Source: JARFQH01 sp041299015
Lineage (GTDB): Bacteria > Desulfobacterota > Desulfobacteria > Desulfobacterales > SG8-13
Direction of reading: 5' to 3'
Length of the DNA stretch: 64,000 nucleotides
NCBI GenBank assembly: GCA_041299015.1
Contig: JBFYWB010000095.1
Span: 1-64,000 of the forward strand
Positions 10,198 through 18,208 of the stretch are shown one piece after another (within the stretch, counting starts at the first letter, position 1; every line of letters starts with the position of its first letter). Both the position numbers and the translations under genes were made by a program. The notes under the pieces were generated by a model. It saw only the letters and a list, made by a program, of their open reading frames with translations. It did no database searches and had not been told where the DNA came from.

Positions 10198-10592
10198 CCC
10201 TGCTCCCCCTTATTTTCAGTCGAGGTCGTCATCTTGCTGTGGTCATCAGGCTCGGCGACACGCATCAATTCGGTGTCCGCGGTGCCGATTTCCTGATAGG
10301 CGCGGTAGAAAAGCACGAAAATGAATGCTAAAAGCGCAAATCCGATAACGATGGCCGTCAGAACGAGTGCTTGCGGCAACGCGTTGGCAACCGGTTCTGC
10401 GGGCACCGTGGCCGCATCTGGAATCAAGGGCGGATGGCTGCTGGACAAACGGCCCACCGTGAATATCAGGAGGTTGACGGCATTGCTGACCAGCACCAAA
10501 CCGAAAATGAATCGGATAAGATTGCGCGCCAGCATGAGGTAAATACTGCCGGCAACCATGGCGCCGACCAAAACGGCAAATACGGTCTCCAC
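10194..10592 (-). CDS. mrpC: Mrp-type Na+/H+ antiporter subunit C (NuoK-like)
   Basis: A 132-residue homologue of NuoK with three membrane helices: VFAVLVGAMVAGSIYLML, FIFGLVLVSNAVNLLIF and ALVLTAIVIGFALLAFIFVLF. The segment PQALVLTAIVIG is the family signature. The loop before it is Pro/Ala rich (PDAATVPAEPVANAL). The C-terminal tail is longer and more hydrophilic than in many MrpC proteins. There is one base between this gene and mrpB, and a 4-bp overlap with mrpD. Confidence 0.94.
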   Translation of the reverse strand: METVFAVLVGAMVAGSIYLMLARNLIRFIFGLVLVSNAVNLLIFTVGRLSSSHPPLIPDAATVPAEPVANALPQALVLTAIVIGFALLAFIFVLFYRAYQEIGTADTELMRVAEPDDHSKMTTSTENKGEQG

Positions 10593-10593
10593 G

Positions 10594-11010
10594 TTAGTTT
10601 TCTTCCAATCCCAAAATGAGCACCAACAGCGTCCCCAAAACGGTTAGGAAAACCCCTACATCAAAAAATAAAGGCGTGCCGATGGCCACAGCGTTCGGCT
10701 GGCCGGTCGGCACGATCCACCAGATGCCGGTCAAAAAGGGCCTGCCGGCCGGCCAACCGGCAGCGCCGCAGAGGATCGCAACTCCCAGGCCGCACATGGC
10801 GATGCGTTCGGGGTCGCAGCGAATCGCGCTGCGGACAGCGGCAGGGCCTTCGGCAATGGCCACCAAGGCAAACCCGGTCCCAGCCACCAATGCAGCCACA
10901 AACCCGCCTCCGGGAGCATTGTGACCGCGCAGCAGCAAATAGAACGCAAAAACAAGCATTAAACCGACGAGCAAGCGCGTAGCGACTTTTAGGATCAGCG
11001 AGTGCATCAT
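10594..11010 (-). CDS. mrpB: Mrp-type Na+/H+ antiporter subunit B
   Basis: A 138-residue subunit with four membrane helices. Its hallmark motif, FAFYLLLRGHNAPGGGFVAALVAGTGFALVAIA, follows the first helix (about residues 20-52). It overlaps the end of mrpA by 4 bp. In this operon A and B are separate genes, the common Gram-positive-like arrangement, rather than the fused form with extra MbhE-type proteins. MrpB is needed for the stable A-D complex; no catalytic residue is assigned to it. Confidence 0.94.
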   Translation of the reverse strand: MMHSLILKVATRLLVGLMLVFAFYLLLRGHNAPGGGFVAALVAGTGFALVAIAEGPAAVRSAIRCDPERIAMCGLGVAILCGAAGWPAGRPFLTGIWWIVPTGQPNAVAIGTPLFFDVGVFLTVLGTLLVLILGLEEN

Positions 11011-13265
11011 TTGGCCTTTGGAGTGCGAATTAAAGCGTAGCCGGCCAAACCAGCGAGGGCCACGACCGTAATTTCACCCAGTGTGTCCAGGCTTCGAAAA
11101 TCGACTAAAATCACATTGACGATGTTGCGCCCGTGGGCTGCGATATAACTGTTGGCTTCAAAAAATTCGGTTACATATCGATCCAGTTCACGATGGGTTA
11201 CAGCCAGTATGAGAGCTGCAAACACGGCGCCGGCGGCAACGGCGAGCACCCCGTTCAGCATTCCCCCGAAACCATTCCCGGGCCTCTGGTGATCCAAACG
11301 CGGCAGCCGTAAAAGCACAAGGGAAGCGATGATGACCGTTAGTGTTTCCACCAGCAACTGGGTCAGCGCCAAGTCGGGAGCACCGGAAATCAAAAAGAGC
11401 ATGGCGATTCCGGCCCCGACGACGCCCAATCCGCAAATCGCCAGGAGGCGCGACCGGGCTGACACCACCAGAATAACGGCTGCCGCGATGATGAAAACGA
11501 CGAGCCACACCGGTTGACCAACGCCGGAAAAATCCGGTTTCCCAAAGGAAGGCGGGTTTTGAACAAACGGCACGCCGATGCCCAAGGTCGCCGATCCGAT
11601 GATGATAACCAGATATCGATGCAGGGACCCGTTTTGCAGAATACGGGTTTGAATTGCGGCAAGCCGGGCAATGGCATTGAGAATGCAGGTGTAACCGTGT
11701 TCCGCCGTATACGGCAGCCGGTCAAAAAACCGCTCAAGCGCCTGCCGAATTTGACGGCGTAAAATATAAAAGATTGTCCCAAGGATGAGGGTGATAATGC
11801 TTAACAACAGAGGGTCGCTGATACCGTGAAACAATCGCAGCTGGATGTCTTCCGTGGTCCAATGAAAGGCCCTCACCGCCGGTTCGATCAGCCAGTAGGC
11901 GACCAGATGGGGCACGATACCAAACACGATGCCAAGGCTTCCCAGGAAAACCGGTCCGACCCACATGTACCAAGGCGGTTCTTTGGGGATATGCGGCGTT
12001 TTTTTCAATGGACCCAGAAACGATTTGAAGGTTATGATGCCGGCCACCGCCGTCATCAGAGAATTGGACAGCACGGCCGCGACGGTGGCAAATTCGGGGA
12101 ACATATCCTCCAACAAAGCCCCTTCGTACATGATTTCCTTGCCGATGAATCCAAAAAAAAGCGGAAACCCGGCCATCGAAAGAGCGGCGGTAACCGCGGC
12201 AAAGGCAGTCATCGGCATGGGCCTGAGCAATCCGCCGAGGTGTTCCAGCCGCCGGGTGCCGGTTTGGTGATCGATGATGCCGACAACCAGAAAAAGAGAC
12301 GATTTATAAAGCGAATGAACGAGGAAAAAGGTCATCGCAGCAGTCAGTGCCGGGGCCGTTTTTCCACCCAGGAACATGGTAAGAATTCCGAGGGCCATTA
12401 TCGTCGTGAACGCCAGAATTCGTTTCAGGTCCGACTGGGTCATGGCCTGCACCGACCCGATGAGTGCGGTGATACCGCCCACGATGACCAAGGTGGCCAT
12501 CCAAGCGGGCGTAGATCCCAAAATCGGGTGCAGACGCGCCAGCAGGTATATGCCCGCCTTGACCATGGTGGCCGAATGCAGGAAAGCGCTGATTGGTGTG
12601 GGAGCGCTCATGGCATTCGGCAGCCAGAAGTGAAATGGAAATTGAGCCGATTTCGTAAATGCACCGATAAAAACCAGTATGAGAATCGGGTGATACAGCG
12701 GGTGCTGCTGTATCTGATCGATATGCTGGGAAATTCCGGTGAGCGCATACGTGTCGCAGATGGTTTCCAGCAGCAGAATCCCGATCAGAAGCGCCAAACC
12801 GCCCGCTCCGGTGACCAGCAGGGCCTGTCTTGCATTGGCCCGCGCCGTGTCCGCGCCGTGTTCGAAACCGATCAGCAAATATGAAAAAAGAGTGGTCAGT
12901 TCCCAAAAAACAAATAATGCCATCAGGTTTTCAACAAGGACCAAGCCGAGCATCGCCAGCATAAATCCATGCAAATAAAAATAAAATCGCCCTGAATGGG
13001 GATGATCGCCCAGGTAGACAGCCGCGTACAGCCCGACGAAAAAACCGACACAACAAATCACAAGCGCAAACAGGAGACTCAATCCGTCGATCAAAACCGA
13101 CAAGTGAATGTCCAGACTGGGAACCCAATCGATTTGAAAATAGAAAACCTTGCCGGTGGCCACTTGCGGTAGGAGATAGACCAAAGCGCAGAAAAACCCG
13201 AGTGGAATCAAGCTGGTCGTCAGTCCGATCCGAAAAGCGGGTGAGTGTCTGTCAACGTCGGTCAT
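11007..13265 (-). CDS. mrpA: Mrp-type Na+/H+ antiporter subunit A (NuoL-like)
   Basis: The largest subunit, 752 residues, begins the operon. Residues 1 to about 480 are the NuoL-like proton-channel half, with E122 (FWELTTLF), K205 (TKSAQFPFHFWLP), H230 and K236 (FLHSATMVKAGIY). The rest matches the MrpA-specific C-terminal part (NuoJ/DUF4040-like, ISGAPDLALTQLLVETLTV) and ends in DTLGEITVVALAGLAGYALI. It exports Na+ in exchange for H+, giving pH and sodium homeostasis, or coupling redox-made proton gradients to a sodium cycle. The ribosome site is weak. 157 bp separate it from the upstream gene, and no clear promoter could be placed there. Confidence 0.96.
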   Translation of the reverse strand: MTDVDRHSPAFRIGLTTSLIPLGFFCALVYLLPQVATGKVFYFQIDWVPSLDIHLSVLIDGLSLLFALVICCVGFFVGLYAAVYLGDHPHSGRFYFYLHGFMLAMLGLVLVENLMALFVFWELTTLFSYLLIGFEHGADTARANARQALLVTGAGGLALLIGILLLETICDTYALTGISQHIDQIQQHPLYHPILILVFIGAFTKSAQFPFHFWLPNAMSAPTPISAFLHSATMVKAGIYLLARLHPILGSTPAWMATLVIVGGITALIGSVQAMTQSDLKRILAFTTIMALGILTMFLGGKTAPALTAAMTFFLVHSLYKSSLFLVVGIIDHQTGTRRLEHLGGLLRPMPMTAFAAVTAALSMAGFPLFFGFIGKEIMYEGALLEDMFPEFATVAAVLSNSLMTAVAGIITFKSFLGPLKKTPHIPKEPPWYMWVGPVFLGSLGIVFGIVPHLVAYWLIEPAVRAFHWTTEDIQLRLFHGISDPLLLSIITLILGTIFYILRRQIRQALERFFDRLPYTAEHGYTCILNAIARLAAIQTRILQNGSLHRYLVIIIGSATLGIGVPFVQNPPSFGKPDFSGVGQPVWLVVFIIAAAVILVVSARSRLLAICGLGVVGAGIAMLFLISGAPDLALTQLLVETLTVIIASLVLLRLPRLDHQRPGNGFGGMLNGVLAVAAGAVFAALILAVTHRELDRYVTEFFEANSYIAAHGRNIVNVILVDFRSLDTLGEITVVALAGLAGYALIRTPKAK

Positions 13266-13422
13266 CTATCGTGGCCTGTTATCTGCTGTGCCAGGCGGAG
13301 CGGGCGGTCAGCGTCGCAAATCGTATCGGGGGCCAAATCGCCGAGAAGGCACCGGGAACGTGGGCTGCGGATGCGGTGAACCGTGACGATGGGCCCGAAT
13401 CGGCCCTGTCGGGGATAATCGA

Positions 13423-14166
13423 TTAATCCGTCTTTGGCCGTGTCCGCCACCGCATCGCTTCCTTTTTCAACACTTTTAATCCATACGGGCAGACCGCTGA
13501 GCAAATTCCGCAGTTATGCCCCTTGTGGTATTGAGAGTAGTGCTTCTTTTTCCATTGATCACATGCGCGTGCATCCAAAATCGCCTCACGCGGCAATCCC
13601 GGATACCATGCAGCGCTTTTCAATGCCTTTGCCGGACAGGCAACAACGCAGCGGGTGCAATGGCCGCAATAGTGGCGATTCACCGGTGTGCCGCGGGGCA
13701 GCGTCATGTCGCTGAAAACCGTCCCCAGTCGAACCCACGGCCCGAACTTGCGGGTAATCAGCTGGCAATGACGGCCAATCCATCCTAAACCGGCTCTCGT
13801 GGCGGCTGTCTTATGAGGAAAATCCCCTCTGATGTGAACAATATCGGTGCGTTCCGAAGCGGCCAGGAAATGGGCCCGATGCCCTCTCTTGCGTATCTCG
13901 GCGGCCAGGCTCAGCGAAATTTCGTCGATTCTCGCGTTGACTCTAACGTAAGCGTCGGCATAGCCTCGATTCGGCCCCTGCTGGATGGTGACCATGACAT
14001 GAGGATCCATGGCGATAGCCCAAGAAACGGCTAACGGATACCCCTGGCCGGTTTCATCCGCTGGGGTTGTGATGCCCTTTAGATCGGCAATGCCCCAGAG
14101 CTTTACGCCGCAGGCCTGCATCCATGCTGAAAGCCAGGCGGGGACAACAGGAGAACAACTCGTCAT
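13423..14166 (-). CDS. QueG-like double [4Fe-4S] cluster protein
   Basis: A 247-residue soluble protein of the epoxyqueuosine-reductase-like group. The N-terminal half (residues 1-150) has the family's GLGWIGRHCQLI strand near 127-138. Two cluster motifs follow: CGHCTRCVVACP (Cys 167, 170, 173, 177) and CGICSAVCP (Cys 219, 222, 226), with C202 completing the set. It lacks the C-terminal HEAT-like extension of true QueG, which is about 380 residues long. A different corrinoid-linked or electron-transfer reductase is therefore more likely. It lies upstream of mrpA on the same strand, 157 bp away; co-transcription is possible but not shown. Confidence 0.8.
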   Translation of the reverse strand: MTSCSPVVPAWLSAWMQACGVKLWGIADLKGITTPADETGQGYPLAVSWAIAMDPHVMVTIQQGPNRGYADAYVRVNARIDEISLSLAAEIRKRGHRAHFLAASERTDIVHIRGDFPHKTAATRAGLGWIGRHCQLITRKFGPWVRLGTVFSDMTLPRGTPVNRHYCGHCTRCVVACPAKALKSAAWYPGLPREAILDARACDQWKKKHYSQYHKGHNCGICSAVCPYGLKVLKKEAMRWRTRPKTD

Positions 14167-14616
14167 CTTTGCGCACCGCTGTTAGCGATAAAAGACAGGT
14201 CTCTTGCTCGCAACGATCCAAAAGGCCGAAGCCTCATTTTCTCTCTTAGCATTTTGGCTTTGAACCTTCAACAAGGAGATTCTCAGGGTTTATCGTCCTC
14301 GAAATGGCGGGGGAGGTCTTTTGTTCCTCGCTGGAACCAGAAATGAGGGCAAACGAATATCTTCAATATGTTATTGTCCGAAATCAATGCGCCCCACAAA
14401 AGTGGGCGGCGCATCATCGTGCAGGTCCAGCAGAACCCCTTCGCCCGAGGAAACACCCCTGTCGTCAACGGCGGCAATGGTTACGAATTATGATTTCTTG
14501 ACAACCGTGGAGGCAATGGCCACTCTGGCCCGTAATATAGAAAAAAACGCGCGCGTATTGGTGCCTACCAGCATTTGGCCGGATTCATTACATCGGCTGT
14601 GAAGAGAGCGGAACCC
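14167..14616. other. 450-bp stretch with a possible gene remnant and no intact gene
   Basis: Both flanking genes point away from here, so this should hold promoters, but I cannot place one with confidence. On the minus strand, 14371-14487 is open for 38 codons with strong coding bias (AVDDRGVSSGEGVLLDLHDD, then APPTFVGRIDFGQ and a stop) but has no start codon. It looks like the C-terminal end of a lost gene. No family was recognised. Confidence 0.45.
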
Positions 14617-15630
14617 GTGAACGACATCCTTCGACTCAACCCGAAGGGCCTTTATTGCAGCGCAGGTGACTTTTACATCGATCCCTCGCAATCGGTCGAA
14701 AAAGCCGTCATCACCCATGCACACGCGGATCATGCCCGGTGGGGCAGCCGCCGCTATCTGTGCACCGCAGAGGGAAAAAGTGTTCTGCAATCGAGGATTG
14801 GGAGCGATGTCCCCATAGAGACGCTGGATTACGGGGAGGTCAAGGCCATCAACGGCGTCAGGCTTTCCCTGCATCCGGCCGGGCACATCCTGGGATCGGC
14901 CCAGGTAAGAATCGAAAAAAATGGCCGGGTGTGGGTGGTATCCGGCGATTACAAGCTCGAGTCCGATCGGACCTGCAGCCCGCTGGAGCCGCTGCGCTGC
15001 CACGTGTTTATCAGCGAATCAACCTTCGGCCTGCCGATATTCCGGTGGCCGTCTGCGGAGGATGTCCTGGCGGACATCCATTCCTGGTGGCAAACGAATC
15101 AGGAAGAAGGCCGCGCCAGCATCCTGTTCGCTTACGCGCTGGGAAAGGCCCAGCGGATTATCGCCGGCCTCGATCCGGCCATCGGTCCGATTCTGACTCA
15201 CGGCGCCGTCGAAAAATTCAATTCGTGTTACCGTGCGGCCGGTATCCCGCTGCCGCCGACCCGTTGCGCCGACGGACTCAAAGACCGAACCCTGCTGAAA
15301 AAAGCCCTGGTCATCGCGCCGCCGTCGGCCGACAATCCAAGTTGGCTGCGCAGGTTCCCTGACCGGGCCCGGGCGTTTGCCTCCGGCTGGATGCGCATCC
15401 GGGGCCAGCGCCGCCGCCGTTCGGTCGATCGGGGCTTCGTGATCTCGGATCATAGTGACTGGAATGGGCTGGTCCGGACCATCGCGGCCACCGCCGCGGA
15501 AAAAATCATCCTCACCCACGGGTATGCAGACGAACTGGCTCGCTGGCTGCAGGAAAACGGCCATCATACGGAAGTGCTCCCCACGGTATTTCGCGGTGAG
15601 AACGACGATGGAAGCGAAACGGACCCGTGA
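14617..15630 (+). CDS. Ligase-associated DNA exonuclease (metallo-beta-lactamase fold)
   Basis: This is a nuclease of the beta-CASP/MBL fold that normally works beside an ATP-dependent DNA ligase in a bacterial repair module. The metal site THAHADHARWG is near residue 35, followed by HPAGHILGSAQVRIE and VVSGDYKLE, and near the end by FVISDHSDWNGL and ILTHGYADELARWL. Its opening, DILRLNPKGLYCSAGDFYIDP, is typical. I use the GTG at 14617 (337 residues); GTG 14599 and TTG 14575 are in-frame alternatives. Its stop codon overlaps the start of a truncated DNA ligase gene, so its usual partner has been lost here. Confidence 0.9.
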   Translation: MNDILRLNPKGLYCSAGDFYIDPSQSVEKAVITHAHADHARWGSRRYLCTAEGKSVLQSRIGSDVPIETLDYGEVKAINGVRLSLHPAGHILGSAQVRIEKNGRVWVVSGDYKLESDRTCSPLEPLRCHVFISESTFGLPIFRWPSAEDVLADIHSWWQTNQEEGRASILFAYALGKAQRIIAGLDPAIGPILTHGAVEKFNSCYRAAGIPLPPTRCADGLKDRTLLKKALVIAPPSADNPSWLRRFPDRARAFASGWMRIRGQRRRRSVDRGFVISDHSDWNGLVRTIAATAAEKIILTHGYADELARWLQENGHHTEVLPTVFRGENDDGSETDP

Positions 15631-15683
15631 ACGCCTTTGCCGACTTGTATCGCCGCCTGGATGAAACCACCAGCACCGTTTGA
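15627..15683 (+). pseudogene. N-terminal remnant of an ATP-dependent DNA ligase
   Basis: A GTG start overlapping the exonuclease stop (GTGA) opens VNAFADLYRRLDETTSTV and then hits TGA after 18 codons. This resembles the opening of the ligases that belong with this exonuclease (a FAxLYxxLD-type start and a TTST turn). The following sequence is not ligase in any frame; within 40 bp it runs into the end of the opposing YeeE-like gene. The 3' 98% or so of the gene has therefore been deleted. The match to the ligase family is from memory of the family's N-terminus. Confidence 0.65.
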
Positions 15684-15720
15684 TTTCCAGCGTTGCGGCT
15701 GACCTTGCGGCCGCTTCTCA

Positions 15721-16094
15721 ATCAGCCTCATCTTCGACGTCACAGGCCTTTTTTCTCGAACAGGAAAAACAAGGCCAGCGTCTTTCTCCGAGGGCACCGA
15801 TCGACGTGCCGGGCAGAAACCCATAAGCGCCCATCCGCCTCCGAACAGGGCTCCACCCAACAGCACGGCGCCGAGGTTCATCGATTTGTGGCTTAAGGCG
15901 ATGATTCCTGTTTCGGTGAGTAAGGTTATCCCGACCATGCCGACGAGGATGGCCGATAGCATGAACTTGAGGATCGTCATGTCCTCCAAGAGCATGGCGC
16001 CGACCTGTTTTTCGAAACGCAAAACACGTCCTTTTTGCAGCAGGAACCCAAAAAGTATTCCGGTGACGAGCCCAAACCACTGTTCACTGCTCAT
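15721..16094 (-). pseudogene. YeeE/YedE family membrane protein, frameshifted
   Basis: The first 95 codons encode a typical second-half YeeE/YedE (sulphur-compound channel) protein, reading VTGILFGFLLQKGRVLRFEKQ and later GAVLLGGALFGGGWALMGFCP. The conserved continuation, PGTSIGALGE, lies in another frame, and the hydrophobic C-terminus (TLALFFLFEKKGL, then a stop) in a third. Two small deletions explain this, the first within the CCGG of the FCPG codons. Either the gene is decayed or the reads contain two errors; decay is favoured because its partner gene is also truncated. The ATG overlaps the stop of that partner (ATGA). Confidence 0.7.
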
Positions 16095-16205
16095 GATGCC
16101 CTCCTTCCATACACCAGGGCGGTGACAAGAATGCCGGCGATAAAAAACATTCCCAGGGCACCAAAGTGGTCGATGCTCCCAAATAGTTGGTTTTGCCGAG
16201 CCATT
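16091..16205 (-). pseudogene. C-terminal remnant of a YeeE/YedE partner gene
   Basis: Reading on the minus strand into the ATGA overlap with the second YeeE gene is one membrane helix, FGALGMFFIAGILVTALVYGRR, followed by AS and a stop. The open frame extends upstream only to about 16290, and its earlier residues (GYNHSNHQMARQNQ) are not membrane-like. YeeE-type partners normally have several helices (more than 130 residues), so about three quarters of this gene is missing. The break falls between about 16150 and 16300, next to the unrelated dehydrogenase gene. Confidence 0.5.
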
Positions 16206-16313
16206 TGGTGGTTGGAGTGGTTATATCCATTTTCCGACGCTTTTCTCGTCAGTCCGCTATTGCCCGCCAAAACTTCCGTCGTTCATTCGCCAGTTTGTTG
16301 GCGGATTTTATGG

Positions 16314-17174
16314 CTATTGGCTCAGGAACTTGTATAGTGATGCAAAATCTTTTCTTCCGAAACCACCCCGCTTCGCATTTGCATATAGTTCTTTGGCAAG
16401 GTTTGCCATCAACAGCGGTTGATTGTTCTCGTAAGCCGTTAAGGCAACCAGGTGCAGGTCCTTGTACATCAACTCCAGGGGAAATTGAGCCTCATAGTTA
16501 TCCGCGCGGATCATTTCCGCTTTAGCTTTGGTAAAAGGAGCCGAAACCGGTAAATTAGGCAAGTTATCCAACAAATAGTCCTTTGATAATCCAAGTTTTT
16601 CACCAAGCAGGATGGTTTCCGCAAATGCCGCCATGGATTGTGCGAGAAGCGAATTGACCAGCATTTTTAACGCAGCGCCCTTACCGATTCCGCCTACATG
16701 CACGATCTTATTGCCCATGTAACTCAAAAACGGCTCGATTTCTTTCAGGTCGCCAATTTCTCCCCCGACAAAGAAAACCAATTCGGCATTTTCGGCATGC
16801 GGCCTTGTCCCGGCAACGGGTGCATCCATAAACCTGATATGATGATTTTTTGCGGCAATGCTTTCTTTATGCGAAAAGGAAGGATTAACCGTCGAGCAAT
16901 CGACCCATATGGCGTTATTCTTCATCTCGGAGATAAAACCGTTATCTGACAGTGCAATCTTTTCGACGACTTCCGGGGATGACAGCATGGTGAAAACGAT
17001 ATCGGCACCTTGCACTGCCTCTGAATATGATTTTGCCAAAGTCGCGCCGAATTTCTCAAGTTCTCGCATCGGTTCTGTGGAACGATTAAAGACATGGAGC
17101 GTGACGTTGTTGTTCAGGAGATTTTTTGCCATTCGACTCCCCATAATCCCTAATCCGATGAATGTAACCCTCAT
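16314..17174 (-). CDS. 3-hydroxyisobutyrate dehydrogenase-like NAD(P)-dependent oxidoreductase
   Basis: This is a beta-hydroxyacid dehydrogenase of 286 residues. The N-terminal Rossmann motif is MRVTFIGLGIMGSRMAKNLL. The substrate motif DAPVAGTRPHAE follows near residue 115, then GGIGKGAALKMLVNSLL with the catalytic Lys near 165. I use the ATG at 17174 because AAAGGAGCC lies 6 bases before it; the in-frame ATG at 17201 has no site. The family reduces or oxidises small semialdehydes and hydroxyacids (tartronate, succinic or glyoxylic semialdehyde), and the substrate cannot be fixed here. By eye the gene is clearly more AT-rich than its neighbours, which suggests recent acquisition. Confidence 0.88.
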   Translation of the reverse strand: MRVTFIGLGIMGSRMAKNLLNNNVTLHVFNRSTEPMRELEKFGATLAKSYSEAVQGADIVFTMLSSPEVVEKIALSDNGFISEMKNNAIWVDCSTVNPSFSHKESIAAKNHHIRFMDAPVAGTRPHAENAELVFFVGGEIGDLKEIEPFLSYMGNKIVHVGGIGKGAALKMLVNSLLAQSMAAFAETILLGEKLGLSKDYLLDNLPNLPVSAPFTKAKAEMIRADNYEAQFPLELMYKDLHLVALTAYENNQPLLMANLAKELYANAKRGGFGRKDFASLYKFLSQ

Positions 17175-17232
17175 CTTGGCTCCTTTTGAAATTCGTGCCA
17201 TAGAATAATATGCGCCGGGGATCTGACGGTTC

Positions 17233-17607
17233 TCATTTCAGCAAATCCTTCAGGCTGGCAAAAGGCTTGTTGCCGGAGCGCGGCGCTTGACCGCCGGCCG
17301 AAGTCGTTTGGTCATACCATTCAGCCACCTGATTGCGCGCATGTTCGTTGTCGTGGCAGTAGATGCACAGCAACTCCCAGTTGCTGCCGTCCGGCGGGTT
17401 GTTGGCGTGGTTGTGATCCTTGTGATGGACCGTGAGTTCTCGAACTCTCTTGCCTGAAAATTCCCGCCCGCAGCGCGCGCAGATCCACGGAAACATCTTT
17501 AGCGCTCGCCCCCGATAGGTTTTCTCCTGCCGCTCTCGCTCGTGCCGAGCCTCGGCGATGATGTGATCCAGCCGGTCGGACCCAGTGCGCGTCTTCTTCG
17601 AAGGCAT
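17233..17607 (-). CDS. YajD-type HNH endonuclease
   Basis: A 124-residue protein with an HNH nuclease domain braced by a zinc knuckle. CARCGREF (C43, C46) is followed by LTVHHKDHNHANNPPDGSNW (HHKDH at 61-65) and LCIYCHDNEH (C81, C84, H85). This is the arrangement of E. coli YajD. A Lys/Arg-rich N-terminus probably contacts DNA. The start at 17607 has GGGAGGG 9 bases upstream; longer frames exist but lack a site. Cellular YajD has no established role, and there is no intron or phage packaging gene next to this one. Confidence 0.88.
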   Translation of the reverse strand: MPSKKTRTGSDRLDHIIAEARHERERQEKTYRGRALKMFPWICARCGREFSGKRVRELTVHHKDHNHANNPPDGSNWELLCIYCHDNEHARNQVAEWYDQTTSAGGQAPRSGNKPFASLKDLLK

Positions 17608-17703
17608 GTGGCGACCCTCCCGTCGTTCGGTATTGATTAGAAGCCCTGCTATGATGACCCGATTCGAATTCAATCGGTTCCAGAATCGTCTTTGTGGCGG
17701 CAA

Positions 17704-17883
17704 TCAGGTCCGGGGCACGACTGACCCTCTGGCCGCCCGATTTATGGCCGATCGATCCACGCTCACCCGACGGGCCATTTCGCTTCCGGAGATCGACAGG
17801 TTCCGATGGGCCGCACTGCCGATCTGTGCGCGAACCCGTGCGGTCCAAAACCGTTTGTCGGTAACACTTAACCACATCACCAT
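17704..17883 (-). pseudogene. Possible C-terminal helix-turn-helix remnant of a RAYT-like transposase or DnaA-like protein
   Basis: On the minus strand an open stretch reads VRAQIGSAAHRNLSISGSEM and then ARRVSVDRSAINRAARG. This is the layout of the C-terminal HTH found after REP-associated tyrosine transposase domains and in DnaA-type domains (G-x-E-hA-x-x-hxVxxSAhxxAxRRG). No catalytic domain precedes it: just upstream the sequence runs into the cupin gene. The frame ends at 17704, about 100 bp upstream of the HNH gene. Identification is by pattern only. Confidence 0.35.
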
Positions 17884-17890
17884 GTTCATT

Positions 17891-18208
17891 TCAATAGTGC
17901 ACCGCCAGCCAGATCGTCTCGCCTGCGGGATCGGTCCACTCGACACGATGCTTCACATGCGCACCGATGTTCAGATAATCGCCAGTCTTCAGGACCATAA
18001 TATCACTTTCGTTCTCGAGCCTCAGGCCAGCACTCCCCTGCACGATCAAAATAAACTCATTGTTTTCCTGGTCGTACCAAAATCCTTCCGGCGAAGCATG
18101 CCCACGCGATACGATCCGCTCTATCCTCACATTGTCCGTCGAGCATAATGTGTCGAAGATTTCCTCCGGCAATTCGACCGGTATGCCCTCAAGTAGTGTC
18201 CCCTTCAT
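17891..18208 (-). CDS. Small cupin-domain protein
   Basis: A 105-residue single-domain cupin. The beta-barrel motifs are recognisable but the metal site is reduced: GFWYDQENNEFILIVQGSAGL stands for motif 1, with the usual HxH replaced by YDQENNE. LKTGDYLNIGAHVKHRVEWTD is motif 2, keeping H and the following HRV. Such proteins are often ligand-binding or act on small sugars or acids. I use ATG 18208; a GTG at 18223 is possible (it adds VGELT). There is no clear operon partner. The function is unknown. Confidence 0.78.
   Translation of the reverse strand: MKGTLLEGIPVELPEEIFDTLCSTDNVRIERIVSRGHASPEGFWYDQENNEFILIVQGSAGLRLENESDIMVLKTGDYLNIGAHVKHRVEWTDPAGETIWLAVHY

Noticed and set aside
11826..12884. 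Long open frame antisense to mrpA
   Set aside because: It is the mirror of a well-supported membrane protein gene, is rich in Arg, Gln, Gly and His with no family features, and has no ribosome site.
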